From Fragilariopsis cylindrus CCMP1102 (lineage: Eukaryota; Bacillariophyta; Bacillariophyceae; Bacillariales; Bacillariaceae), in NCBI GenBank assembly GCA_900095095.1, contig FMBT01000684.1:1-24558 (forward strand): DNA of 24,558 nucleotides. Direction: 5' to 3'. The position numbers were made by a program, and so were the translations under genes. Below are positions 1-9,760 of the stretch, in pieces (within the stretch, counting starts at the first letter, position 1; each line of letters begins with the position of its first letter). The notes under the pieces were generated by a model that did no database searches, had not been told where the DNA came from, and worked only from the letters and a program-made list of their open reading frames with translations.

Positions 1-1384
1 CCATAACATTGCATTCATAGCTACTATACCTTATAGAGCTAGGAGGACTACGATGGTGATAATGGTGACAATGATGATGATGTTTGATGATGACAAGGAA
101 GAGTAAACGAAAAATATTACCCTATTCTATTGCTGCAAAAGTACGACGGAATTTAAAATATATCAATAATTTCACTATTAAAAATTACACTGTCACTGCA
201 TCCTACGTACATATAAGTATCTTCTATTTGCGCGCTTCTTCTTTTCCTTTTTTCCGGTCGTTCTTCATCGATTTCCTCAGGATTTCTTTCTTTGAAGAAG
301 CGATCTGTTGCATATACACATATATCACATATAAGTTAATCAGATTGATCACAGGATAAAATGTAGGCTAGTTTTAGTACTTGGATCGTACATTTACCGA
401 ACAGTAGCTTGGAAGTGACAACACGTTACCGGAATCGTAAAACAGTGTTAAGACACACTGTTAATGCAGAAATGTAGTACAGTAGGAGCAAACTTCGTGG
501 TCGTTTTGTATGTACTATATCCTTAGATCTGGAAACATGGTTTATGCGTTGTTTCAGTGTGTGTTCAGTGTGTGTTCCATGTGTGTTCAGTGTGTGTGTA
601 GTGTGTGTATGTATGTGTGTGTGTGTGTTCTAGAACAGGAACCCTTCGACCGTACAATAATGTACTAGCACCGGTATAATAGTAGAGCAAAGCTGAATAG
701 ATATTCCAGGAGTAAAGTAGAACTGGAATGAAAAGGAGAAAGAGTGCGAATCCGCCTTTGCGTTGGGTCTCTGTAATCGTAGTAGTAGCTCGCCACAGCA
801 TCATGTACTGTAGTCGCGTCGTCGTATCACAGGAATATCACTCAAACGACGCATATTTAATTTCAAAAGTAGTGGAGCATACCATATTTATAGTGATAGA
901 CAACGGCCGTTGATGCGCGTAGCGAATGATATATGTAAAAAATTAATTATTCGCGTCCTAGTGATAGACGCGTCGAATCAATCACGAAAATATCAATCAA
1001 AACCTGTATTGAATATTAGGAGAACTCGAAAACTCGAAGGGCGTTTCGTCGTTGCCTCTTCAGACTTCAGAGCATCATTCTAAGGACCGAATTTGTAAGA
1101 GCGATAACTGAAAAGAACTGCAACTTCAATAGAGCGAATAATATCAGGGAAACCAGCTACTTAAAGCAATATTATTAGGATCACACAATTCTGGATAGAT
1201 CATCTTCGACTTCCTAGTAGATTGCAGTAGCTATGATAGTAAATGAGCTGGGAAATCTCACATTTTTTACTCTTCCCCTTCATGCACATTCCTCGATACC
1301 ACCTAACTTATTGCACTTGTGGCTAGTTAGAAAGTACCTCTAGTAGAAGTAGTATACCACAATAAGCCTTTGACAAGCACAATA
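1..1384. other. Intergenic region, no supported gene
   Basis: No open reading frame here has a recognisable domain, biased composition or a convincing start; those present are short and read like random translation. The stretch holds a GT-rich microsatellite (separate entry) and AT-rich spacer. The final 100 bases or so are the 5' flank of the ankyrin-like gene. I see no tRNA or other RNA gene. Confidence 0.6.
556..629. repeat. GT-rich microsatellite
   Basis: Imperfect run of TG dinucleotides interspersed with TTCAG, TTCCA and TATG interruptions. The pattern is a short motif (GTGTGTTCAG-like) repeated several times, then a purer (GT)n tail. No coding role is apparent; short reading frames through it only translate the repeat. 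Confidence 0.85.
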
Positions 1385-2754
1385 ATGTCCCAGTATATCG
1401 AAGCACCTGCCGATGATGAAAGCGGCATTCCTATTGACGAACTTATACCTGTTCCAAAAGGGGAGGATCACGATCATGTGGCTGCGGACGATGCAGGAAA
1501 AGCAGACGAGGACGAGGAGGTTGACGACGAGGTTGACGACGACGATGATGATCATATTAGTGTTGATGATGAGGGAGCGAATGTAAATATACAAAGGATC
1601 AAATCGATCATGGAACACGACGATGATGATGATATTTTGTTGATGATGAGGAGGCGAATGAAAATATACAAAGGATCAAATCGATCACGGAACATAATAA
1701 GAACTTTCCCGAACCCGTACGATCTGACATGAAGGATTTCTTGCAAGCCCTTATCAATTTCTTTATGCCATCAGATTGTTTTACCTTGTTATTTATAGGA
1801 AATGAAGATGTTACATTCAAGATAAATTGCTCGAAACTCGACCTGTTTATCGAACTGAGTGAAGGAATTGTTTTTGCTGCCGAGTTGAGATTACGTTCTA
1901 TATGCAGGAATTGGATTCGAAAATTCATCTTATCGATCAAGATCTCCGTCGTCAAATGGATCACATCAATCGGTCATCAAGATCATCTTGGAAGATCAAA
2001 TTATCCAAATATTGAAGATAGAGAAGAAATCGAAAGAGATATTGAATTCGTGGTAGATTTCTTTCCATCTACTTCAAGTATTTTAACGGATCTTTATATG
2101 CACGATGAAATTTGGTACGATGCATTTAGTGCTGCGTCGAGGTTCTGTCCCGAAATCATCCCCAAACTTACTGAGTTAGGGATAAAGCATCACCAATTTG
2201 ATGAACAACAAAGAGGTGGATTGATTCCATGGGCGCTTCAGAGTATAATCTGGACGGGAAGTCGCAATATTAATGACGATGCTGCTGATGGCGGCGGTGA
2301 CCGTTGGCTGAATGTTTTGAAACGACTAAGGGAAAAAGGATTCTTACAAAAAAATGATATTGAAACCTATAATTTACTTTGGTTTTGTTCTGTCCGGGAT
2401 TCCAACTATACACAAAATGAAATATTCATGTATCTTTGCCGATATAATCCAGATGGATTAAAACCTGCATTGTTTCAAGCATCGAAACAGCCACCGTCAT
2501 ACAATATCGATGATGGATTCAAAGAAATTCTTGAAGCTGGGATGCGCCTTCGTAGGAATAAATTCGGATTTTTATTTCACAAGGATGTAAAAGGCAAAAC
2601 ACCATTCTTATATGCGTGTACTAGCTTTGGTAAAAGGAACGTTATGAATGTCATCAACGACGTTTTGGTCGGAGACGGGACAGAAACCCCACCATTGTCA
2701 TCACTAGAAGATGAATTCTATCAAGAAATTGTCTACTACATCCGCAATGAATGA
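1385..2754 (+). CDS. Ankyrin-like hypothetical protein, frame interrupted near 1583-1650
   Basis: The first ATG in frame is at 1385. The upstream frame runs 1385-1732; the downstream frame runs to the stop at 2752-2754. The N-terminus is acidic with Asp/Glu runs. The downstream part is globular and includes a segment 'GKTPFLYACTSFGKRNVMNVIND' (around 2595-2665) that resembles an ankyrin repeat, preceded by a helical 'EILEAGMRLRRNKFGFLF' stretch. Similar ankyrin-like proteins are, to my knowledge, common in pennate diatoms. The two frames join in phase if 1583-1650 is removed as a 68-nt GT-AG intron, giving about 433 residues. Alternatively a single-base deletion inside a tandem duplication broke one long frame, making this a frameshifted gene or a sequence error. 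Function unknown; the likely role is protein-protein contact. I am fairly sure the downstream frame is real coding sequence and unsure how the 5' end is expressed. Confidence 0.6.
1541..1695 (+). repeat. 78-nt tandem duplication within coding sequence
   Basis: Copy one starts at 1541 and copy two at 1619, an offset of 78 nt (26 codons). After an internal one-base difference (ATTAGTGTT versus ATTTTGTT) the offset becomes 77 nt. The last 56 bases of the copies (1562-1617 and 1639-1694) differ at only four positions. Both copies encode a unit of the form DDDD..VDDE.AN.NIQRIKSI.EH when each is read in its own frame. Confidence 0.85.
1583..1650 (+). other. Candidate 68-nt GT-AG intron in ankyrin-like gene
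   Basis: The donor is AAT|GTAAAT and the acceptor GATGAG|GAG. Removal joins a complete codon at 1582 to a complete codon at 1651 (phase 0) and links the two frames. The acceptor has no real pyrimidine tract, and the intron would be short. The alternative is a one-base deletion near 1635-1638 in an in-frame duplication. Confidence 0.35.
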
Positions 2755-2823
2755 TAATATCCATCTGGATATGGTTTTATTCTATTGTGTCGAGAACATG
2801 TACTAGGTAGAAAGATCTATGTT

Positions 2824-2847
2824 CTAGCTAGCTAGCTAGCTAGCTAG
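2824..2847. repeat. (CTAG)6 microsatellite
   Basis: Six perfect copies of the self-complementary tetranucleotide CTAG, so the whole 24-base tract is a perfect palindrome. It lies about 70 bases after the ankyrin-like stop codon, probably in the 3' UTR or just beyond. Confidence 0.9.
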
Positions 2848-3288
2848 TAGTTATAGGCAAAGTGCTGCACCACTCCACACAACTCTATTCTACTCCACTC
2901 GAGTCTAAGAGTATTTCCTTGTTATTACATGTTTACTCTATTTTAGCAACAATAAACAGTAATACTAGCTTATTTGCTGTCGAGGCATGTCATTGACAGC
3001 ATCGTATATTGTTACCTATTCTTCGATCATCCTTAGTAGTGGTATCGCCTTATATTAGAAAGCGTGTAGAATCGAATCATCGAATCATCGAATCAATCAA
3101 TTGACAATTTCAGATATATTTTCAAAATATATCTTTAAAGAAAACCATTTTTCTTCTTCTCTGCTGGACCATCCTACTAAGTTAGTACGTTACTTTATAA
3201 TTCGCGTCAAAAACACATGCAGAATGATTGTGATATAGAACTGTTGTCGTTTAAAAATTTAAGTTGAGGACGATACGATACAGTAGAT

Positions 3289-3327
3289 AAACTAACTAAC
3301 TAACTAACTAACTAACTACCTAACTAA
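3289..3327. repeat. (AACT)n microsatellite
   Basis: About nine copies of a four-base AACT unit with one AACTACCT interruption near the right end. It lies beyond the stop codon of the minus-strand gene, so probably in or next to its 3' UTR. Confidence 0.85.
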
Positions 3328-3402
3328 AACGATGACGACGATCGACCGTCGTGGTGGGCATGTACACTACGGACGAACAATAAGAGGAGAATAAGGTTCT
3401 TT

Positions 3403-4953
3403 CTAAAATAATAAATCATCATCGTCATCATCGTCATCATCGTCATCATCATTACCATCATCTTCATCTTCATCGCCGGCGGGATGATGACTTGAATTGT
3501 CATTATCATTATCATTGTCGCCATCGCCATCATCATTACTAGTAGTTTTCATCTTCTTCAACTTCATTTTCTCCTTTGGAGAAGGAGGAGGTGGACTTGG
3601 TGACCTACGTCCTTTTCGTTCTGGATTTCTTCGTTTTGGTGAGTCATTGATTGATGATAATACTCTTCCACCATCCTGATATGTTTCATCGTTACTATTA
3701 TCTCCATCACCACTACTTTCATTTTCAATTTCATTTTCACCACTACTACTACTACTACTTTGTGGTTCAACGTCTTCTCCTTTTTTAGATGTCTCTTTTC
3801 TTCGTTTTGGAGAAGGTATTGTGTCGTCGTTATCATAATCGTTATTTATCTTTTTCGTTGTTGTTGGTGATGATGATGATCGATGATCTTTCCGTTGTCT
3901 TTTTTTACTACTACCACCAAAGACTTTTTCTTGTCCTTCATTTTCATCAAGTTCTTGTCTTTCCTTTTTCATGCCACCATCCTTCTCATCATCACCATCA
4001 TCATCATCATCACCGTTATGTTTTTTCTTCTTCTTCTTTTTCTTCTTCTTTTTCATCCTTAATGATGTATCTTCCTCTACATCTTCGTCATTTTCATTTT
4101 CATCTTCCTTATTCTTTCCTTTACTACGTTCCTCTTTTGCCTCTTGCAACTGTTGCTGTTGCTGTTTTTTATCTTCTGTTGTTGGTATTTCTTTTTTTGG
4201 ACCTTTATTAAGTTTCGCCAAAAAACTAAGTGCACTGGCTGGTGGTGCAGACGAAGATGACGATGACGAAGATAATGAAGAAGTTGGTGGTGATGTTGAT
4301 CGATGACGTTTTCGATTAATAGTATTAATATTGATATTAGTTGGGAGGGGAATTATTCCTTTCCCAATACCACGAAATGACGTTGTTCCACCACCAATTT
4401 TATTTGGAATTCCTCCTAAGGATCGTTGTTGTTTGATTTTGTTGTTGTTGTTGTTCAAATTCTTTAAATCTGGTGCTCCTGGAGGTAACATTTTGTTATT
4501 ACCCGTTGAAGTCGAATTATTATTCGAATTTGATACAATATACGGTGATAGTGCAATTGCAGGCTGGTATTTTCGAATAACCCTGAATGAATCATTGCAT
4601 CTATGATATATCTCCAATAATTCATCTGTAATGGATTGTTGTTGCTTACTACTACTATCGTCGCCGCTAGTATTGGTTTTGTTAGTACGCTCATCCTTTT
4701 CATTACTTTCATCGTTGTCTTCTTTTTTGTTATTATTACTGTTGTCATTATTGTTGTCGTCGTATGCTTTCATTAAAAGACTACAGGCATGATTCATTGT
4801 TTCTTCATTTAATACAGATACTGCATCTTGATATTCTTTTGACATTATTACAGCAGCACTAGCAGCATTAGCAGCATTATTATTATTGTTGTTGTTGTTG
4901 CTGTTATTGCCTTTTGCTGTTGTCGACACAGAAGAAGGTACAGGAGATACCAT
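3403..4953 (-). CDS. Highly charged low-complexity protein, probably nuclear
   Basis: A single uninterrupted frame of 516 residues. The ATG at 4953 sits in a good eukaryotic context (AAAATGG) and no other in-frame Met precedes it nearby. I recognise no catalytic domain. Residues about 35-140 are less repetitive and look helical (KEYQDAVSVLNEETMNHACS and TDELLEIYHRCNDSF). A second ordered-looking patch is ALSFLAKLNKGPKK, around residue 245. The rest is disordered: Asn, Ser and Gln runs, a stretch of about 12 Lys, repeated Asp/Glu blocks and an almost pure Asp tail before the C-terminal LLF. Several basic clusters (KRHR, KKRQRK, PKRRKE) would serve as nuclear localisation signals, so a chromatin, nucleolar or RNA-processing role is plausible; this is inference from composition. 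Low-complexity repeats in the other frames generate many long shadow ORFs across the gene. Confidence 0.75.
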   Translation of the reverse strand: MVSPVPSSVSTTAKGNNSNNNNNNNNAANAASAAVIMSKEYQDAVSVLNEETMNHACSLLMKAYDDNNNDNSNNNKKEDNDESNEKDERTNKTNTSGDDSSSKQQQSITDELLEIYHRCNDSFRVIRKYQPAIALSPYIVSNSNNNSTSTGNNKMLPPGAPDLKNLNNNNNKIKQQRSLGGIPNKIGGGTTSFRGIGKGIIPLPTNININTINRKRHRSTSPPTSSLSSSSSSSSAPPASALSFLAKLNKGPKKEIPTTEDKKQQQQQLQEAKEERSKGKNKEDENENDEDVEEDTSLRMKKKKKKKKKKKHNGDDDDDGDDEKDGGMKKERQELDENEGQEKVFGGSSKKRQRKDHRSSSSPTTTKKINNDYDNDDTIPSPKRRKETSKKGEDVEPQSSSSSSGENEIENESSGDGDNSNDETYQDGGRVLSSINDSPKRRNPERKGRRSPSPPPPSPKEKMKLKKMKTTSNDDGDGDNDNDNDNSSHHPAGDEDEDDGNDDDDDDDDDDDDLLF

Positions 4954-5089
4954 TTTTGATAGGATATATAATTAATTGTATGTCTCTTCTTATCTTAACA
5001 GAATCAATCAATCTCTTCGTAAATAAAGTCCGAAGTACGAAGTCCTACACCGGTGTTTTTGTTGAAAGAGTCAATATGTTTGAATGTTT

Positions 5090-6425
5090 GATGTCGTTGC
5101 AACAAATCTTTAAATCTTACATTGTATGTGAAGGTAACCTGTTCACGATGCGGACTCTAATTAATGCGTGCTACGAACAAAGACTAAGAAAGTACCAACC
5201 GACAAATTCAACGAAAAAGCTAAATCATGTCCTGTGGTACTTGCTACCTGTCTGTACCACTCCACTTTCTGGCATTCTAACCCATCCTAGCATGTATAAA
5301 GTTCCAATCAGATGGTATAATCTGAGCTTAATATGCATAGGGTGGATACCTGGACCAGACTTTGGGGCGCTAGGCATGTGTTCTTCACACTGGAAGGTGG
5401 TAAAAGGTGTGATACAGCCTAGGACAAAGGAAAATGACCCATTTGTGGGGGTATGTGACCTAGTACACGCTCAAAAGGATGAATAATCCCAAAGTAAGCA
5501 CATGGGATTGACCATATATACCAAAGGCAATATAAACTTGCCAAGCTATGGGCAAGACCATGCTGATGTGGGCGCTAAAGGGGGAAAACCTGTTTTGGGG
5601 CCTAAATGACCCTTTCCTGAAACCTTCCTAACCTCCCTATAGCCCCAAGCAATAGTTGGACCTTGTACCCATAGGTATAATGTTGAGCTCCATACAATCT
5701 TTCAAGGTTTTAAGGTCTGTATTGATGGTGCATCACAGCCTTGATTACACACGCACTTGGCATTTAGAGAAATTGTGTGTTTTAATAGAGGTGGGTTTTG
5801 ACCCATGGCACCCCAAATATATGTATAGTTACCTAAAACAATGATATAATACAAAACCTTTATGAATTAGGTTGATGCCTAGCTGTTTTATTTGGGACTC
5901 AGCACACCTGGTATGGGCACTGTAGCATCTCAAATATTTTTGCAACTTGTGCATTTCGGGCTGTTTTATGTCTATTATATTGTTCCCCACCCCACCATAC
6001 CACCAATATTGCAACTGTTCCAAGCATTTTTGGTGTATTTTGACCATATACATATATGGAAGGTATCTGGGTGTTCAAACTATGGTTAAATCCCTTCTTT
6101 TGATGTTTTGGCAGCCTATTTCTGAATGGTACTTTTGGGCATGGAAATATGACATGTTGGCCGAAATGCAATGTTTGTGTTCTGGAGGCAAGAATAAGGA
6201 ATGTATGCGGGATCATGACCCTTGGTTCATCCCCTATGGGTATGAGATGGATGACTGGGTGGTATCTTGGTGCACCATGCTAGTTGTAGAACCTAAGGAG
6301 AAGTTATTCACAATATTATACAAAGTTGTTTAATATTCTAGTAACTTGAATACACTGGAGAATTTGTGAGATAAAACTGGTACCGATCAGAATTACTTTA
6401 GTGAAGTGATGATGAACCACCAGGG
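5090..6425. other. Repeat-like block of distinct texture, possible transposon relic
   Basis: This stretch lacks the AAT/GAT/CAA runs and microsatellites seen elsewhere. It has mixed-composition sequence with G and C clusters (for example around 5560-5600 and 5640-5655). Open frames exist at about 5075-5486 (+), 5656-5844 (+) and 5947-6333 (+), rich in Trp, Cys and Met but in different frames and without a recognisable domain, as expected of decayed or never-coding repeat DNA. A 7-bp inverted repeat (GTGGTAC/GTACCAC) lies at 5234-5260. I did not find terminal inverted repeats or a target-site duplication. Its direct adjacency to the satellite suggests one composite element, but the left edge is uncertain. 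Confidence 0.35.
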
Positions 6426-7473
6426 ATGGTAGGAGGCAAACACAATACTATGTGGATGTTTGCGCACCTGAACCATCTAATGTTGTCCTCTGCAACCCTT
6501 TCAAATAAGATATATTGTATTGTATTGTTGTTCATTTTGGTCAAAAATCTTGTTGTTTGTGTGCATACCAAAACAGTAGATTGTAATTTATTCAACAACC
6601 ACAGGAACAAAAAAGTGGTAGGAGGCAACTAAGATGTTCTAGTATACTATAAGAATGCTAGTGCACCCGACCCAGAAGGTACTGTCCTCTGCAACACTTT
6701 CAAATGAGATATATTGTTGTTCATTTTGGTCAAAAATCTTGTTGTTTGTGTGCATACCATGACAGCAGATTGTAATTTATTCAACAACCACAGGAACAAA
6801 AAAGTGGTAGGAGGCAACTAAGATGTTCTAGTATACTATAAGAATGCTAGTGCACCCGACCCAGAAGGTGCTGTCCTCTGCAACACTTTCAAATGAGATA
6901 TATTGTTGTTCATTTTGGTCAAAAATCTTGTTGTTTGTGTGCATACCAAAACAGTAGATTGTAATTTATTCAACAACCACAGGAACAAAAAAGTGGTAGG
7001 AGGCAACTAAGATGTTCAAGTACACGATGTGAATGTTTGTGCACCCGACCCAGAAGGTGCTGTCCTCTGCAACACTTTCAAATGAGATATATTGTTGTTC
7101 ATTTTGGTCAAAAATCTTGTTGTTTGTGTGCATACCAAAATAGCAGATTGTAATTTATTCAACAACCACAGGAACAAAAAAGTGGTAGGAGGCAACTAAG
7201 ATGTTCTAGTATACTATAAGAATGCTAGTGCACCCGGCCCAGAAGGTACTGTCCTCTGCAACACTTTCAAATGAGATATATTGTTGTTCATTTTGGTCAA
7301 AAATCTTGTTGTTTGTGTGCATACCAAAACAGCAGATTGTAATTTATTCAACAACCACAGGAACAAAAAAGTGGTAGGAGGCAACTAAGATGTTCAAGTA
7401 TACTATAAGAATGCTAGTGCACCCGACTCAGAAGGTGTTGTCCTCTACAACCTTTTCAAATAAGATATTTTGT
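6426..7473. repeat. 189-bp satellite array, about 5.5 copies
   Basis: The anchor GTGGTAGGAGGCAACTAAG begins at 6615, 6804, 6993, 7182 and 7371, exactly 189 bases apart each time; a diverged first copy begins at 6426 (ATGGTAGGAGGCAA). Copies two to five differ at only a few positions, except for a variant stretch in copy four. The first copy has compensating internal changes, including an extra TATTGTAT-like insertion, and the last copy breaks off near 7473. No long frame crosses the array. Conserved parts of the unit include TTCATTTTGGTCAAAAATC and a short A-run before the unit boundary. High inner identity with worn edges is the usual pattern of a tandem array kept uniform by unequal exchange. 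Confidence 0.95.
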
Positions 7474-8059
7474 TAGGTGTACACATACATTTTAAAATCT
7501 CTAAAATGTGTGCTGTGTGTGAGCCTACATTGTGAGATACCAGTGGGCTCATGAGACTAAGGAATATAATAATTCTCCATCCAATAGGTCAATTTTAAAC
7601 TTTATACTTTAATTTTCCAAAAAAATGACTTTTCAGGTATATATATTTGATGCTAAAGTTGCTATTATATACTACAGTAACAAATACTAGTAAAAATTTG
7701 GACATGATTTAGTTCTTATATTAATTTATAGTTCCACGCGGAGATTTTTCAGTGCTTTCGACAGGTTCCCCGGCGCGAAAATTCAAAAGAATGCTTTGCT
7801 TTGGGTAGAAAACCACCTCTTCGACTCGACCGATTGATTCTCGATTCTTCCATTCTTCTATTCTTGCTGCTTCTTGCTTCTTGCATTCTTGATTGTTTTC
7901 TGTCTACCGTATCTTCACAACACCATCTATCCCATATAAGATAAGCCAAGAGCAGAGTAGCAGTATAAGCGCTAGGACTACAAGCAAAAACAAAAGCAGA
8001 AGCAGAAGTAGAAGCAAGCAACTATCAATCATCATTCTACGCTACCAAGCAAGATCATC

Positions 8060-9244
8060 ATGTCGATCAGCAGCAGCAACGAAGAAGGAGAACACGAAGA
8101 ATACGAAACGGAAAGTGAGGATGAGGATGAGGCGGAGGAAGCGGATGAAGCGGATGAGGATAAGGAGCAGAAGATGGGGACAGCAACGACTGCATCGTCA
8201 ACGTCATCATCGTCATGCTCATTGATATACAGCTTACTACCAGATTCTATCCGTGTTAAGATCCTCAATTATTTAGGAGGAGAGGATTATACATTAGATG
8301 AACTTATTGATTTGACAGTTGTTTCAAAACAATTCTATAATGATTTGAAACGACAAAAAGGTGGTATTGAATGGAAAATTATTCCTACCTATATAATAAA
8401 TCCTCGTCTAAAATCAACTCGAAGTTTGTTACGAAAGTTAGTATATAATCAAAATATGGAAGATAAAAATAAAAAATTGAATCATTATAAATGTATAAAA
8501 TTGAACTGTATTAATGAATATACTAATGATATATCACCATGGGATGCACAACAGATACATTTAACAAATACATATTATGATATTGATACACCTGAAAGAC
8601 GTAATCGTGGTAATAAATTAATACTTGATCTTTCACTACCATCATCGTCATTGATGGCTGATTATAGAAGACAAGTTGATCCATCTGTTATAGTTCATAT
8701 TATAAGATGTTTATTTCGGAATAACTACTATAAAAGTAAAACAGTCGATACAATTAACTTGTCATGTATGGTTTTGCCTTCAAAACATTATACAGATCAT
8801 ACATTAAATAAATTGAATACTCTACAAGTAAAAAAAATTATATGGAATCATTCAAAATGTAATATATATATATCTGGATATCAGTTTTATTTAATACAAG
8901 ATACTATTAAGGATTTTATTATGAATGATACAGTATTTTTGGTAAAAAATCGTGAAGAATATAATAATCTTAGTGATTTGATAAATGAACCAAATGAAAA
9001 TTATATGTTTCAACAATTTTGTGGACATGGTGTACATTTAGAACGTTTATCAATCAAGAATGCAAAAGTTTGTTCGAATGGCTATGGTGGTTCATCATTA
9101 TCACAACGTATAGATATACCCCAAAATGCATTAATAAAATTCATTCGTAATGCACCTAAAACATTGAAATGGTTTCATAGTGATTTGACACAAGGCAATA
9201 TTGATATGCTGAAAAAAGAACGACCTGATATTGAATTTATGTAA
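8060..9244 (+). CDS. F-box protein, diatom-type
   Basis: A 394-residue frame from the ATG at 8060. Residues 1-55 are acidic and Ser/Thr-rich. Residues about 57-98 form an F-box-like motif: SLLPDSIRVKILNYL, then DELIDLTVVSKQFYNDLK. By family knowledge this segment binds Skp1 and places the protein in an SCF ubiquitin ligase as a substrate receptor. The C-terminal part (about 329-394) carries leucine-rich-like strands and ends in ALIKFIRNAPKTLKWFHSDL..GNIDMLKKERPDIEF, a tail I associate with a large diatom F-box/LRR family. The middle region is AT-rich and poorly conserved to the eye, and the substrate is unknown. Codon use shifts sharply: the acidic N-terminus uses GC-richer codons, while from about position 8225 the gene favours AT-ending codons (ATA, TTA, AAT). 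The F-box call is fairly secure; the LRR content is weak. Confidence 0.7.
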   Translation: MSISSSNEEGEHEEYETESEDEDEAEEADEADEDKEQKMGTATTASSTSSSSCSLIYSLLPDSIRVKILNYLGGEDYTLDELIDLTVVSKQFYNDLKRQKGGIEWKIIPTYIINPRLKSTRSLLRKLVYNQNMEDKNKKLNHYKCIKLNCINEYTNDISPWDAQQIHLTNTYYDIDTPERRNRGNKLILDLSLPSSSLMADYRRQVDPSVIVHIIRCLFRNNYYKSKTVDTINLSCMVLPSKHYTDHTLNKLNTLQVKKIIWNHSKCNIYISGYQFYLIQDTIKDFIMNDTVFLVKNREEYNNLSDLINEPNENYMFQQFCGHGVHLERLSIKNAKVCSNGYGGSSLSQRIDIPQNALIKFIRNAPKTLKWFHSDLTQGNIDMLKKERPDIEFM

Positions 9245-9726
9245 ATTTTTAAAATAAAGGAAAAAGTAAGAAAGAAAAAAAATGAATAGACAAAATAAAT
9301 ATTACAAAAATGTTATGTACTACTAGTACTGTACGCACATCAAAAGGCAACCAGAATGGATAGCGAGTCGGCTCGGACTGGACTCGACTGGACCATAAAA
9401 GCATGGACGAAGTTGTTTTTGTTCTTGTTCTTGTTCTAGTCTGTTTATAAGTGCTGCTGCTCGTTTCCTCCTCCAGGCAGGTCAGGACAGGACAAAGAGG
9501 CGAGTGAGCCGCCTGCCCAGTAGCCAGTATTTTGACACCATCGTCTTGTCATCTCTCTCTCTTGAGGATAGAAGATGGTGTACGAAAAAGGGGAAAAATG
9601 TCATATTGTTCTGCATTTGGTTTCTTTCTTTCGTTCTTTCTATCTTTCTCGATTGACTTATGACGACCCAATCTTGACTTGACTTGATGGTATAGAACAG
9701 AATAGCGGTTTACGATACCAGAGAGT

Positions 9727-9760
<34 letters not shown>

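Larger units (their letters stand above)
2755..3402. other. Intergenic region between convergent genes
   Basis: This is 3' flank for both the ankyrin-like gene (+) and the charged protein gene (-). It contains the two tetranucleotide tracts listed separately and short ATCGA-type repeats around 3070-3100. I see no gene. Confidence 0.6.
4954..8059. other. 3.1-kb gene-free interval
   Basis: It is bounded by the start of the charged nuclear protein (-) and the start of the F-box gene (+), so both ends are promoter-proximal. In between are a repeat-like block (about 5090-6425), a 189-bp satellite array (6426-7473) and AT-rich spacer to about 7735. From about 7735 the base composition changes to the F-box 5' flank, which is rich in TTC/CTT and AGAAGC runs. 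None of the short ORFs inside has a domain I can recognise. Confidence 0.6.

Noticed and set aside
84..359. 91-codon frame at the left end
   Set aside because: AT-rich, no domain, ordinary spacer composition; reads as random translation.
565..913. Overlapping frames around the GT microsatellite
   Set aside because: They mainly translate the repeat (Thr-His runs) and overlap on opposite strands without a domain.
1633..1660. Programmed ribosomal frameshift in the ankyrin-like gene
   Set aside because: No typical slippery heptamer with a following structure was seen; duplication with a one-base loss, or a short intron, explains the frame change better.
1608..1964. Minus-strand frame across the ankyrin-like gene
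   Set aside because: It lies antisense to the better supported plus-strand coding sequence and has no recognisable features.
3789..4306. Plus-strand frames rich in Ser, Phe, His and Leu
   Set aside because: They are the antisense reading of Lys, Glu and Asp codon runs in the 3403-4953 minus-strand gene.
5234..5260. Inverted repeat GTGGTAC/GTACCAC as a transposon end
   Set aside because: It is a local hairpin with a 13-base loop, and no matching copy was found at the right side of the block.
4914..5486. 190-codon frame, possible transposase fragment
   Set aside because: It starts inside the upstream gene without a suitable ATG until about 5075, and no transposase, integrase or reverse-transcriptase motif is visible.
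5947..6333. 128-codon Trp/Cys-rich frame as a gene
   Set aside because: It shows no domain, the opposite strand is open too, and it lies in the repeat-like block beside the satellite.
6426..7473. CRISPR-like array
   Set aside because: The whole 189-bp unit repeats, with no unique spacers between short repeats, and the genome is eukaryotic.
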